Origin: Sulfurimonas sp. HSL3-7
GTDB lineage: Bacteria; Campylobacterota; Campylobacteria; Campylobacterales; Sulfurimonadaceae
Assembly (NCBI RefSeq): GCF_039645985.1
Contig: NZ_CP147919.1
Span: forward strand, 1,302,001 to 1,366,000
DNA: 64,000 nucleotides
Direction: 5' to 3'
The first letter of the stretch is position 1. The number at the start of each line of letters is the position of its first letter. The position numbers were made by a program, and so were the translations under genes. The notes below the pieces were generated by a model. The model saw only the letters and a program-made list of their open reading frames with translations. It was not told the DNA's origin and made no database searches. Positions 23,223 through 31,639 of the stretch are shown here, piece by piece.

Positions 23223-23591
23223 TTATAGATCAAGCGCATGTTTTTTCAGCGTTTCGAGGTCGATGAGCTGCAGCATCGCCTGGTGGGTCGAGTGGATGAA
23301 GATGCCGGGTGCATGGCCGTCTTTGACGGCCTGCACGAAACGCGGACCCGAGAGGCACCAGCTCTGGCCCGGCTTGACGCCGGCGAAGTTGTACTGCGGC
23401 AGCGGCGTGGAGAGGTCGTTACCGACCGCTTTGGAGTACTCCAGGAACTCTTTCGTCGCGTAGATGCATACGGCATGCACGCCGGGATTGTCTTTGCCTG
23501 TCTGGCATGAGCCGTCCCTGTAAAATCCTGTCAGCGGTTTTGTACTGCAGGGTTCCAGCGGGCCGCCAAGCGCATTGATCGGTTCGAACAT
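23223..23591 (-). CDS. DUF2237 family protein
   Basis: A 122-residue protein of the DUF2237 family: N-A-L-G-G-P-L-E-P-C, T-G-F-Y-R-D-G-S-C-Q-T-G, H-A-V-C-I-Y-A-T-K-E-F-L, G-N-D-L-S-T-P and P-G-Q-S-W-C-L. Four of its cysteines are conserved. The function is unknown. The start is the ATG at 23591 (MFEPINALGG); the longer frame begins in the leader. Confidence 0.88.
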   Translation of the reverse strand: MFEPINALGGPLEPCSTKPLTGFYRDGSCQTGKDNPGVHAVCIYATKEFLEYSKAVGNDLSTPLPQYNFAGVKPGQSWCLSGPRFVQAVKDGHAPGIFIHSTHQAMLQLIDLETLKKHALDL

Positions 23592-23700
23592 AGATAAGCC
23601 TTTACATAAATTGCGAGATTGTAACAAAGCTCTTTTGTATTAGAGGCCAATGCAGGGACTGGCCCGAATTTTTAATTTTATGCTTAGTTTACGCAGGCCG

Positions 23701-24480
23701 TCAGCGTTCAAAAAGGAGATCGGTGCGGATGATGTACTTGACACCCGAAAGTACCGGTTCCGAACTGTGCAGGCAGTGCAGGGGATGTGAGCCGTGCGGA
23801 AAACAGAGCGCACCGCCTGCGGGCGTTCTTATCTCGGTAATTTTGACATCTTCGGACCTTTTGGCGGGTCTGGACGGGTCGTTTTTGTCGACATAGAAGG
23901 CTGTTTCACCGCCTGTGAAGTCGTCATTGAGAAGGATCAGAAAGGTCATCTGGCTGTAGCGGTCCGGGTAGGCATTGGCGATGAGTTTGTTCTCAACCAC
24001 GCGGCTTCCCGGCCAGCTGCCGTCCGTGTGGGGCTTGAAAAAGTCGCCTTCGGCGTACTTGTAGAAACGGAAACGTTTGTTGAGCCCCAGCGGCATTTTA
24101 TTGTTAAAGATACCGATGGTGTCGTACATAAGGCGTTTGCACCGCTCCCAGATGATGTCATGGGTCGTCTCGTCCACTACCCATACAAGGTTTTCGTTAT
24201 GGCGTACGCTTCTGGGCAGTGATACGGAAGCATCTTCCGTATAGCCTAGCCTCTCCGTCGTCTCGATGAAACGGCGGCACTCCTCCTGCGTCAGCAGATT
24301 TTCAAGCCGGAAGGCCCCCGGCACGCTCTCTATGTCGACCCTCTGCACCGTGTTGCCGATGTCCGGGTCCAGGGCGAGAGGGTTCTCTCTTTTAGTGGCC
24401 CATGTCGGCACGGGTGTCTGCTCGGCGCCCGCTTCATAGGCAACGATAAAAAAATTGTTCACTGTCGCTTGATTATCCAT
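23701..24480 (-). CDS. 2-oxoglutarate/Fe(II)-dependent oxygenase
   Basis: A 259-residue prolyl-4-hydroxylase-type oxygenase. The iron ligands are H151-x-D153 in F-K-P-H-T-D-G and a distal histidine in G-S-H-P-L-H; R252 in Y-I-I-R-T-D-L-L would bind 2-oxoglutarate. F-T-G-G-E-T precedes the second motif as usual. The substrate, protein or small molecule, cannot be told. The ATG at 24480 is divergent from the RNase H gene. No ribosome site stands out. Confidence 0.85.
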   Translation of the reverse strand: MDNQATVNNFFIVAYEAGAEQTPVPTWATKRENPLALDPDIGNTVQRVDIESVPGAFRLENLLTQEECRRFIETTERLGYTEDASVSLPRSVRHNENLVWVVDETTHDIIWERCKRLMYDTIGIFNNKMPLGLNKRFRFYKYAEGDFFKPHTDGSWPGSRVVENKLIANAYPDRYSQMTFLILLNDDFTGGETAFYVDKNDPSRPAKRSEDVKITEIRTPAGGALCFPHGSHPLHCLHSSEPVLSGVKYIIRTDLLFER

Positions 24481-24578
24481 GTGATATAGTACCGAAATCT
24501 GTAGGCTCCTGCAGCGACTATGCCCCTCTGCACGACAGTGATATGCTACAATTGCGCCAAAATAAAAGAAGGATATCC

Positions 24579-25388
24579 ATGCAGAGAGTAGACGAGGATT
24601 TTTTATCGTTAGGCGTCGATGACCCTTCTGACATAAGCGAGAACCAGCTCCTGCTGCTTGACATCGATGTCAGCCAGAAAGCACTGTGGCAGGAACTTGC
24701 CCTCGGTAAAGAGATATCCGACGCGCGGGCTGAGCTTTTTGTGCTGCTCAAAGGCATCACGACGAAGGTCAATCAGGAAAAGATCATCAAAAACTACAAG
24801 GCCCTGCAGGCGTTCAGAAAAGCGCCTCCGGTTCAGCAGAGCAGAAAAGAGGAGAAGCAGGCGCCAATGACAGGCGAGGTGACCATCTACTGTGACGGCG
24901 GCTGTTCGCCCAACCCCGGTGAATCGGGCTCTGGCGTGGCTCTTTACCGGGAAGGCAGGGTCGATGCACTCTGGTACGGGCTTTACGAGCGAAGAGGGAC
25001 GAACAATACGGCCGAACTCAACGCCCTTTACCAATCCCTTCTTATCGCGCAAAACGAGAGTGAAGCGGGGAACAGGGTCGAGATAAGGTGCGACTCCATG
25101 TACTCGATCAACTGCATCAAGACCTGGGCCGTCGGCTGGGAGAAGAACGGCTGGACAAAAAAAGGGGGCGAGATCAAGAACCTGGAGATCATCAAGAGCG
25201 CGTATGCCCTCTACAACCGCCTCAAACACGAGGTATCGCTTTCGCACATCAAGGCGCATGCCGGCCTCGAAGGCAATGAGCTGGCCGACAGGATGACCGT
25301 CTATGCCCGCGAGCAGAAACACGAGGGGTTTGTCCGCTATGAGGGCGACATCGATGTGGCAGAGATCCTGAGCATGCGCGCCGGCTGA
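24579..25388 (+). CDS. ribonuclease HI with N-terminal extension
   Basis: A 269-residue protein. The C-terminal part from about residue 98 is an RNase HI domain with the catalytic residues D106 (Y-C-D-G-G), E146 (T-A-E-L), D172 (R-C-D-S) and D237 (E-L-A-D); H227 in K-A-H-A-G is also present. It would cut RNA in RNA-DNA hybrids. The first 95 residues are an acidic helical extension, not the usual short hybrid-binding domain. The start is the ATG at 24579, with AGAAGGA seven bases upstream. Confidence 0.88.
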   Translation: MQRVDEDFLSLGVDDPSDISENQLLLLDIDVSQKALWQELALGKEISDARAELFVLLKGITTKVNQEKIIKNYKALQAFRKAPPVQQSRKEEKQAPMTGEVTIYCDGGCSPNPGESGSGVALYREGRVDALWYGLYERRGTNNTAELNALYQSLLIAQNESEAGNRVEIRCDSMYSINCIKTWAVGWEKNGWTKKGGEIKNLEIIKSAYALYNRLKHEVSLSHIKAHAGLEGNELADRMTVYAREQKHEGFVRYEGDIDVAEILSMRAG

Positions 25389-25430
25389 GACTGCTGATTC
25401 CGGGCACCCGCTCAGCGTTTTCTTTACCCC

Positions 25431-26411
25431 TTACAGTTTGTCGAGAGCAAAACGGGCTGCTCCGAGCAGCGCCGTATCGGGATCCAGGGCGACCTTGACC
25501 TGCATGCTGCGAAGCATCTCCTCAAATCGCCCTTTGGCTGCGAAACTGTTCATAAAGTGTTCGGTGATGAAGGGGAGGATCTTCGGGGCGATCCCGCCGC
25601 CGATATAGACCCCGCCGAGTGACATGCTTTTTAAGGCAAGGTTTCCCGCTTCGGCGCCGTATATCTCTGCGAAGAGGCGCAGTGTCTCCGTGCAGAGCGG
25701 GTCGTTGTGCTCGAGCGCGCATTTGCTTACCATCGCACTGCGGTCTATGCCTTCGGGGATCTCCAGCATGCTAGAGGGCTGCGGCGCAAAACCGCTCTCA
25801 TTCAAAAACTGATAGAGGGTATAGATGCCCGGGCCCGAAAGGACCCGCTCAAAACTGACGTGGTCCGTATAGCGGTTGCGCAGCCATTGTAAGAGGGCGT
25901 CCTGCTGCGGCGTTACGGGCGCGAAGTCGCTGTGGCCGCCTTCGGAGCCGATGGGGTGGTAATGCGTGCCGTCGTGAAGGAGCATGGCTTCTCCCAGCCC
26001 TGTCCCGGCCGCGATGACGGCTCGGTTGCCGTTGAGGGGACGTCCTGCCGGGTTTAGCTCCGCAAACTGGCTATCAGGAAGGTAGAGCATGCCGTAGGCC
26101 GTCGCTTCAAGATCGTTTATCAGACGTACTTTGTCGATGCCGAGGTGCTGCTGAAGCCCCGAAGCGGTTATCTCCCAAGGCAGGTTGGTCGTACGGCAGC
26201 AGCCGTTGATCACCGGACCGGCGATGCCGAAACAGGCCGCATCGACCGGCGGCATGGCGTTCTGGCGTATAAATGCGGAAATGACCTCATTAAGACTCGA
26301 AAAATTACGGCTGGCGAACTGCTGCTGCGCTTTGACCGCCAGGGTGTCATCAACCCATTCGAAGAGTGCCAGGTTTGTCTTGGTGCCGCCTATATCGCCC
26401 GCTAGTATCAT
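25431..26411 (-). CDS. glk: glucokinase
   Basis: A 326-residue ROK-independent glucokinase (Glk family) that phosphorylates glucose to glucose 6-phosphate. The phosphate loop D-I-G-G-T-K-T-N starts at residue 6. The glucose-site block L-I-N-D-L-E-A-T-A-Y, A-G-T-G-L-G-E-A, and S-E-G-G-H-S-D-F-A-P follow in order. AAAGGGGAA lies before the ATG at 26411. It sits 41 bases downstream of the large phosphorylase-kinase-like gene on the same strand, so both may serve glucan metabolism. Confidence 0.93.
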   Translation of the reverse strand: MILAGDIGGTKTNLALFEWVDDTLAVKAQQQFASRNFSSLNEVISAFIRQNAMPPVDAACFGIAGPVINGCCRTTNLPWEITASGLQQHLGIDKVRLINDLEATAYGMLYLPDSQFAELNPAGRPLNGNRAVIAAGTGLGEAMLLHDGTHYHPIGSEGGHSDFAPVTPQQDALLQWLRNRYTDHVSFERVLSGPGIYTLYQFLNESGFAPQPSSMLEIPEGIDRSAMVSKCALEHNDPLCTETLRLFAEIYGAEAGNLALKSMSLGGVYIGGGIAPKILPFITEHFMNSFAAKGRFEEMLRSMQVKVALDPDTALLGAARFALDKL

Positions 26412-26452
26412 ACTGCTTCCCCTTTGTTAATGAAAGAAGTTTATCTAAATGT

Positions 26453-29400
26453 TTAGGCCGTACGCTGATGCGGTGTCAGCAGATACATAAATGCCTCGAT
26501 AAAGACCGTGTCCGTCTCCTGCGGAGAGAGCCTGTAAAACGTTTCCCAGGCCTGTCCGCGTTTTTCATCGTAATGTTCTGCCCCATAGTGCTTTTCCCAG
26601 GCTATTCTTACCGCATGCCCTATGAGGACATCAAGGATGATATCATCGTCGACGTTGATGTCCGGATTTTGTTTGAGGAGTCTCGAGAGACTCTCAAGCG
26701 CTTCGATATTCAACTGACGGTAATCCGGCGTGTCAATACTCTGCAGCAGTGCCTCGATCTGACGTTCAAAGTTTTGCTCGCCTGCAGTTGACGCCAGCGT
26801 ATGTTCCGACCCGATGCGGCTTTGCACATTGTATTTGTCGCCGATAACGAGTCCCCTGCATTGCTGCAGCATGTGCCATATGTCCTGATAGAAGAGCGGG
26901 GAGAGACGGCTTATCATCCCCGCAGAGTGGCGCCAGAGGCCCCAGTCATCGGACTTGGAAAGTTCGTTCGAAGGCGGGACCGATCGAATGGCATCAAGAC
27001 TATCTACGCCCGAAACATGAAGGTTCTCCTGGTCGCCCAGGCGGGTGACCTCCCGTGCAAAAGAGCTGAGTATGGAGCGGAGGTGATCGTAAATATCATG
27101 CGGAGCCAAACCCAGAAGCAGTTCGTAGGCATCGCCCATGGATAGATTTCTCTTGCGGTTGATCTGACCCACCAGCAGCTGAACGAAATACCAGATGCGA
27201 AGCGTCAGCATGTTCGTAAAGAGTTCAGGTTCGGTTCGGATAAGATGGCCCAGATGCAGTATGATCTCCTGCGTCAGCACGCTCTCGGAGACATTGTGAC
27301 CGCAGTATGCATCTATGGTCTTGACGATATAAGCGCTGTCATGAGGTTTGGAAAAGGTGGCTTTTTCGGAATATGCCCGTCCGACCGCCAGACGCTTTTG
27401 GCGGATAACGATATCAAGCAGGGCATCCTCCAGCCTGTCATCGTACTTTCCGGTAATATTCGCTATATGACGCACCACAGCCCAATCATGGCAGGCCGCC
27501 GCCGCCTCATATTGATGCTGCGCAATAGTGGAGAGCGTTTTGTTTGTCTCTGCGGATGGGATCGTAAAGTCGCTACCGTTACGCTGCCATAACAGGCCGA
27601 GTGCGTTCGCGCTGCGTTGACGATTATCGCTCTCTTGCAGCACCCGGATCAAGGCATTATCGTCTTTGCTCTCAAGCTGCTGGATCTGCTGCGGTGTCAA
27701 CGGCACATCCAGACTACCTGCTTCGAAAGAGGTGAAAACTGACCGGCTGGCGGATTGCGGTTGGAACGCCTTGAGTTCGAAATCGTGAAGATAGTCGATA
27801 CGTTCGGCATCCGCCGTCCGCAGTAAATGCCGCATCCGACCGGTTTTGACCGGTACCGAACCGCAGGTACCGTTCTGAATATCGTGCAATAGGGGGAGTA
27901 TGACATCACGTTCACTCTCCGTGAGCATATCTTCACGTACAAGAAACGGCATAATGGGCCGGCCCGGCTGGTCCCAATGGCTTGCAAGGAATTTTAAAGA
28001 GGTGTGAAACTGTTCAGCCAGCAGTTTGTTGTCGTAGCTGAAATAAAATCCCTGCGGATTGAAATAGTAGGGGAGAAAAACGGTCTCTTCGCCTTCGAGC
28101 AGGTGAAAACGTGCCGTTGTGACGGTACGCGTAACCAGCAGGGGGCGGCCGCTTAATGCAAGTTTTTCGTTTTTACCCAACAGCGTATGCACCCTGGAAA
28201 GCTCGGAGGCATGCATGATCCTCACCGGTTGGACCTCTTCGATTGTTTCGCTGTTGATCCCGAGGTCAAGCAGTCGCTGTTTGACCGTATCGTTCTCTGC
28301 CAGCAAAGAGACCAGAGGACGGGTGGTGCGTTTGTGGCCGATGCGTTTACGGCGGTGAAGCGGATCAATGTCGTTGGGATGGAGCAGTCCTTCAAGGATC
28401 ATCTCGGAGAGCATATAAAGACTCTGTGCCCAGACCAGCGGCAGGTTTTCATTGGGGATCCGCGTCTGGCTTCCCGGATCCAGTTTTTCTGCCTCAATCT
28501 GCTCTTTGGGAACGATGTAGAGCTCCGGAAGAAGCTGCTCGCCATCCTGTTCGACAAACAGGGGTTTAAGCCTTTCCTGCCACTGTATGATCTCCTCGGA
28601 CTCTTCGCGCATCAGGGCATCGAGCAGCAGGTAGGTGAAAAAGAGCGGCCACTCCGATTCGATATGTTCAAACTCGCGCAGTTCCGAAGCTTCGTAATGC
28701 AGGCGCGTACTGTCTTCGATGCTGCTCTGGTGACCGTCGAGCAAAAAGCGTTTGCAGCCGTAACGCCCGGCAAGTTTCTTGATGATCTTGTTTCTAGTCC
28801 GCGCTACCAGTTTTTCATCTTCGACCGCATAGCCCGGGTAGCCGATGATGCTCAGAAGCGCTGCATCGGTCTCTTTGGAGTTGGATTCACGCGGCAGGAG
28901 CCCCTGCAGTGTAAAACGCGACCGGGCTATATCGCTGGAAACGACATGGATCACCGCTTTCTGGCTTGCCACACTGCCAAAGAGGTTAAAACCGTCCATG
29001 GCCTCAAGCGCCGCTTTTGCCATACCTACCGAGCTGCTGTTGATCTCCGTCGTACCGTGGTTGATCTTGTTTCCCCGCTCCCAGATACCGAAGTCGGGCG
29101 TACAGTAGGTGCGGCTGATGTAGTGCACCAGGTTCTGTACAAAATCGACCTCATCCATGGTGTAGATGAGACGCAGACCCGAAGCGGTCATCTGCGCGAT
29201 CATCAGCAGATAGAGCGAGGTGGCATCGAGCTGCAGATGGCCCCACTCATCATCGCCGACCACGGCCAGACCGGTACCGGTACCGTATTTTGCATGCAGG
29301 GCATCAGTAGGATCGAGCGAAACTTTAAAGGCTTCGATGCGGTCCGCCTGGCGCATCATGGCATTGAGCAGTCCCCGCATCAGTTTGACAACACTTTGAG

Positions 29401-29635
29401 AGAGCAGATAGCTGCGATAATGATCGGGGTTGTGTCTGCGGTACGCCAATGCCAGGCCCCAGACACTCAGTATGCTGTAGACATTGTCTCTGACCCAGGC
29501 ATCGGTATAGTCGCCATGGGCATTGACAGCCGTGCTTGCAGGCAGCAGTCCTGTTACGGGGTCCTGTCGGGAGAGGATGATCTTGTCAACCGAACGAAAA
29601 TGGTGTTCAAGCGAAGCGTGTCGTTCTTGATTCAT
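26453..29635 (-). CDS. phosphorylase-kinase-alpha-like / GH15-related protein
   Basis: A 1060-residue protein. The N-terminal half is an (alpha/alpha)6 glucoamylase-like domain as in phosphorylase b kinase alpha/beta subunits: D-P-V-T-G-L-L-P-A-S, D-A-W-V-R-D-N-V-Y-S, W-G-H-L-Q-L-D-A-T-S, and I-N-S-S-S-V-G-M-A-K-A-A-L-E. The C-terminal half is helical and unassigned. Whether it hydrolyses, binds glucan, or regulates glycogen phosphorylase is not known for bacterial members. It is followed by glucokinase. Promoter region 29636-29876 holds no gene. Confidence 0.8.
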   Translation of the reverse strand: MNQERHASLEHHFRSVDKIILSRQDPVTGLLPASTAVNAHGDYTDAWVRDNVYSILSVWGLALAYRRHNPDHYRSYLLSQSVVKLMRGLLNAMMRQADRIEAFKVSLDPTDALHAKYGTGTGLAVVGDDEWGHLQLDATSLYLLMIAQMTASGLRLIYTMDEVDFVQNLVHYISRTYCTPDFGIWERGNKINHGTTEINSSSVGMAKAALEAMDGFNLFGSVASQKAVIHVVSSDIARSRFTLQGLLPRESNSKETDAALLSIIGYPGYAVEDEKLVARTRNKIIKKLAGRYGCKRFLLDGHQSSIEDSTRLHYEASELREFEHIESEWPLFFTYLLLDALMREESEEIIQWQERLKPLFVEQDGEQLLPELYIVPKEQIEAEKLDPGSQTRIPNENLPLVWAQSLYMLSEMILEGLLHPNDIDPLHRRKRIGHKRTTRPLVSLLAENDTVKQRLLDLGINSETIEEVQPVRIMHASELSRVHTLLGKNEKLALSGRPLLVTRTVTTARFHLLEGEETVFLPYYFNPQGFYFSYDNKLLAEQFHTSLKFLASHWDQPGRPIMPFLVREDMLTESERDVILPLLHDIQNGTCGSVPVKTGRMRHLLRTADAERIDYLHDFELKAFQPQSASRSVFTSFEAGSLDVPLTPQQIQQLESKDDNALIRVLQESDNRQRSANALGLLWQRNGSDFTIPSAETNKTLSTIAQHQYEAAAACHDWAVVRHIANITGKYDDRLEDALLDIVIRQKRLAVGRAYSEKATFSKPHDSAYIVKTIDAYCGHNVSESVLTQEIILHLGHLIRTEPELFTNMLTLRIWYFVQLLVGQINRKRNLSMGDAYELLLGLAPHDIYDHLRSILSSFAREVTRLGDQENLHVSGVDSLDAIRSVPPSNELSKSDDWGLWRHSAGMISRLSPLFYQDIWHMLQQCRGLVIGDKYNVQSRIGSEHTLASTAGEQNFERQIEALLQSIDTPDYRQLNIEALESLSRLLKQNPDINVDDDIILDVLIGHAVRIAWEKHYGAEHYDEKRGQAWETFYRLSPQETDTVFIEAFMYLLTPHQRTA

Positions 29636-29876
29636 CTGTTTGTGCCTTTACAGCTGCCTGTTTTTGAGAACAGGAATATAACGGGAACACTTTTACAAAG
29701 AGTATCGATACTACATCAAACGTTTTATACTATTTTACAGGGAAAATCGGCAAATTTTAACGCGCAATGTCTAAAATTCAATCAATTTGTCTCTGTTGCG
29801 TTCGTTGTTCATAATGCAACATGTTTTGGCCCGGATTATACAGCCAGAATTATTTAGAGAGGCAGCTCTATTAGGC

Positions 29877-29882
29877 TATAAT
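29877..29882 (+). promoter_or_regulatory. -10 element for the DUF234 gene
   Basis: TATAAT in TAGGCTATAATG. It overlaps an ATG at 29881 that would be an alternative start; transcription would begin after that ATG, so the ATG at 29911 is preferred. Confidence 0.5.
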
Positions 29883-29910
29883 GTTGAAAATAAAGCAAGG
29901 TCTTATCTTC

Positions 29911-30825
29911 ATGTCAAAATACCCGACACTTCTCGAACAATTCCGCTCTTTCTGTTTTCAAAACAATGCTGCCGATCTTGAACAGGCCATCGAATATTTT
30001 GCTGTATTCGGCGGTATGGGTTGGAGTGTCGATCTCAGCAGGCCTTTGGAGGAGCTGATCGAAGAGAAGGTGTTGAACAACTACCGCTATATCCACGGCG
30101 ACCTTGCGAAGATCACGCAGAGCAACAAGACGCATCACGCGGTGCTCAGCGCGCTAGCCGTCGGCGACCGGCGCGAATTCTCCGCCTTCAAACGGGCCGG
30201 TGTTGAGAGAGAAGAAGGTGAAGCGTCCATAAAGTTCCTGGTCGACAACGGCCTGCTTGTGCGCGAGAGATCGCAGGAACAGCCGATTGACGAGCAGGAG
30301 GTGGTCGCAGACAAATTTCTATTTACCCTACCTTTCATGCGTTTCTGGTTCTCTGCCGTCTCGCCGTATTACAAGGGTGTCAGAGAGGGAGACTTCAGCG
30401 AGGTCAAAGAGCGCTGGAGCCACCTGCAGCATGAGTTCTCCGACCATATTTATGCGCGTCTTGTGATGGAGCTTGTCAAAAAGAGTTTCAAAGAGGACCC
30501 GATAGAGAAGATCGGCTCCTACTGGGACAAAAACGGCGAGATCGATATCCTGGCAAGGACAAAGTCGGGCAGGATCGTTGCGGGTAGCTGCAGGTACGCC
30601 AAATCAAAGGCCAAAAAGAGCGAACTGACAAAGCTCAGGGAACAGTGTTCCAAAGCGGAGCTGCACCCCGACATCTATCTCATCTTCTCCAAAAGCGGCT
30701 TTTCAAACGAGCTGAAAAAAGAGAAGGGTGAGGGGGTCAGACTCTTTACGCTGAAAAACCTGCGGATCCTTGTCGAAGAGCTGGGCAAAAAAGACCTTCT
30801 GGTCAATACCAACAAGAAGTACTAG
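29911..30825 (+). CDS. DUF234 protein (C-terminal part of archaeal-type ATPases)
   Basis: A 304-residue protein that begins S-K-Y-P-T-L-L-E-Q-F-R. A winged-helix-like middle part is followed by a DUF234 domain with a degenerate PD-(D/E)XK core: G-E-I-D-I-L-A-R-T at about 217, then G-S-C-R-Y. DUF234 usually follows an AAA ATPase module; that module is absent here, as in Campylobacterota relatives I recall. The start is the ATG at 29911. It is followed nine bases later by the ribbon-helix-helix gene. Confidence 0.7.
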   Translation: MSKYPTLLEQFRSFCFQNNAADLEQAIEYFAVFGGMGWSVDLSRPLEELIEEKVLNNYRYIHGDLAKITQSNKTHHAVLSALAVGDRREFSAFKRAGVEREEGEASIKFLVDNGLLVRERSQEQPIDEQEVVADKFLFTLPFMRFWFSAVSPYYKGVREGDFSEVKERWSHLQHEFSDHIYARLVMELVKKSFKEDPIEKIGSYWDKNGEIDILARTKSGRIVAGSCRYAKSKAKKSELTKLREQCSKAELHPDIYLIFSKSGFSNELKKEKGEGVRLFTLKNLRILVEELGKKDLLVNTNKKY

Positions 30826-30833
30826 AGGCAGCT

Positions 30834-31052
30834 GTGAACAACGATATTACTTTTGTGCTGGACAGCGAGACCGTCGAAAAGCTTAACGCCTACGGCGAGC
30901 TTTTGCAGAAAGACCCGTCGACAATGCTGCGCGAAGCGCTCAACGACTATTTCGAAAAAGAGGAGAAGAAGCTGCTCGAACAGAAGCTCTCCGAAAAAGA
31001 TCCGATGACCGATCTCGGATTTGACGAGTTCTGGGACGGGGTCGACCTCTGA
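30834..31052 (+). CDS. ribbon-helix-helix (CopG-like) small protein
   Basis: A 72-residue protein with a GTG start at 30834. The first 45 residues (I-T-F-V-L-D-S-E-T-V-E-K-L-N-A-Y and following helix) have the strand-helix-helix pattern of CopG-type DNA-binding proteins; the rest is acidic. Such proteins are often antitoxins. The next frame (31054-31116) is too short for a toxin, so none is seen. It is probably co-transcribed with the DUF234 gene. Confidence 0.6.
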   Translation: MNNDITFVLDSETVEKLNAYGELLQKDPSTMLREALNDYFEKEEKKLLEQKLSEKDPMTDLGFDEFWDGVDL

Positions 31053-31053
31053 G

Positions 31054-31116
31054 ATGAACAGATATTACTTTACCCACGACAAGGAATCGGATGGCTGCCA
31101 ACGCAACAATATATAA
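31054..31116 (+). other. 20-codon frame between RHH gene and yaeQ
   Basis: MNRYYFTHDKESDGCQRNNI, an ATG two bases after the preceding stop, overlapping the yaeQ start by 26 bases. It may be a coupling leader, a remnant, or chance. Nothing supports it as a functional peptide. Confidence 0.2.
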
Positions 31117-31627
31117 GGCTTCGCTCAACATTGCCGATATGGACAGGCACTATTACGCCGAGCATGAGCTGACTCTGGCCAAGCACCCCTCTGAAAACGA
31201 CCTGCGTCTGATGGTCCGGCTGGCAGCTTTCGTGCTCAATGCCGACGAGGGGCTGACCTTCTGCAAGGGGATCGCGCAGGAGGACGAGCCTGACCTCTGG
31301 CTCAAGGCGCTGGACGGTGCGATAGATCTCTGGATCGACCTCGGCCAGCCTGACGAGAAACGCATCCGAAAAGCGTGCGGGCGTTCCGAAAAGGTGGTGA
31401 TCTATACCTATCAGGAGGGGAGCGCTCTGGCGTGGTGGAAACAGGCGGAGAAGGCACTCAGACGCTTTAAGAACCTTTCGGTCATCCATCTGGCTATCGA
31501 AGGCGACATCGAGGCTCTTTCACAGCGGACCATGCGGCTGCAGTGCAATATCAGCGACGGCGAGCTGACGCTGATGGACGATGAAAACTGTGTGACAGTC
31601 AGAGAAGAGGTCTGGAAAGAGGCCTAG
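31091..31627 (+). CDS. yaeQ: YaeQ family protein
   Basis: A 178-residue protein of the YaeQ family: A-T-I-Y-K-A-S-L-N-I-A-D-M-D-R-H-Y-Y, H-P-S-E-N-D-L-R-L-M-V-R-L, and D-L-W-I-D-L-G-Q-P. The fold is a PD-(D/E)XK variant; the function remains unsettled, with old claims about haemolysin expression. The length is normal. The ATG at 31091 follows AAGGAATCGG at acceptable distance. Confidence 0.9.
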   Translation: MAANATIYKASLNIADMDRHYYAEHELTLAKHPSENDLRLMVRLAAFVLNADEGLTFCKGIAQEDEPDLWLKALDGAIDLWIDLGQPDEKRIRKACGRSEKVVIYTYQEGSALAWWKQAEKALRRFKNLSVIHLAIEGDIEALSQRTMRLQCNISDGELTLMDDENCVTVREEVWKEA

Positions 31628-31639
31628 GCTTTATAGGCG

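Noticed and set aside
28187-29857. 556-codon plus-strand open frame opposite the phosphorylase-kinase-like gene
   Set aside because: It is a shadow of the minus-strand gene: the minus strand has clear family motifs, the plus-strand translation has none and no ribosome site.
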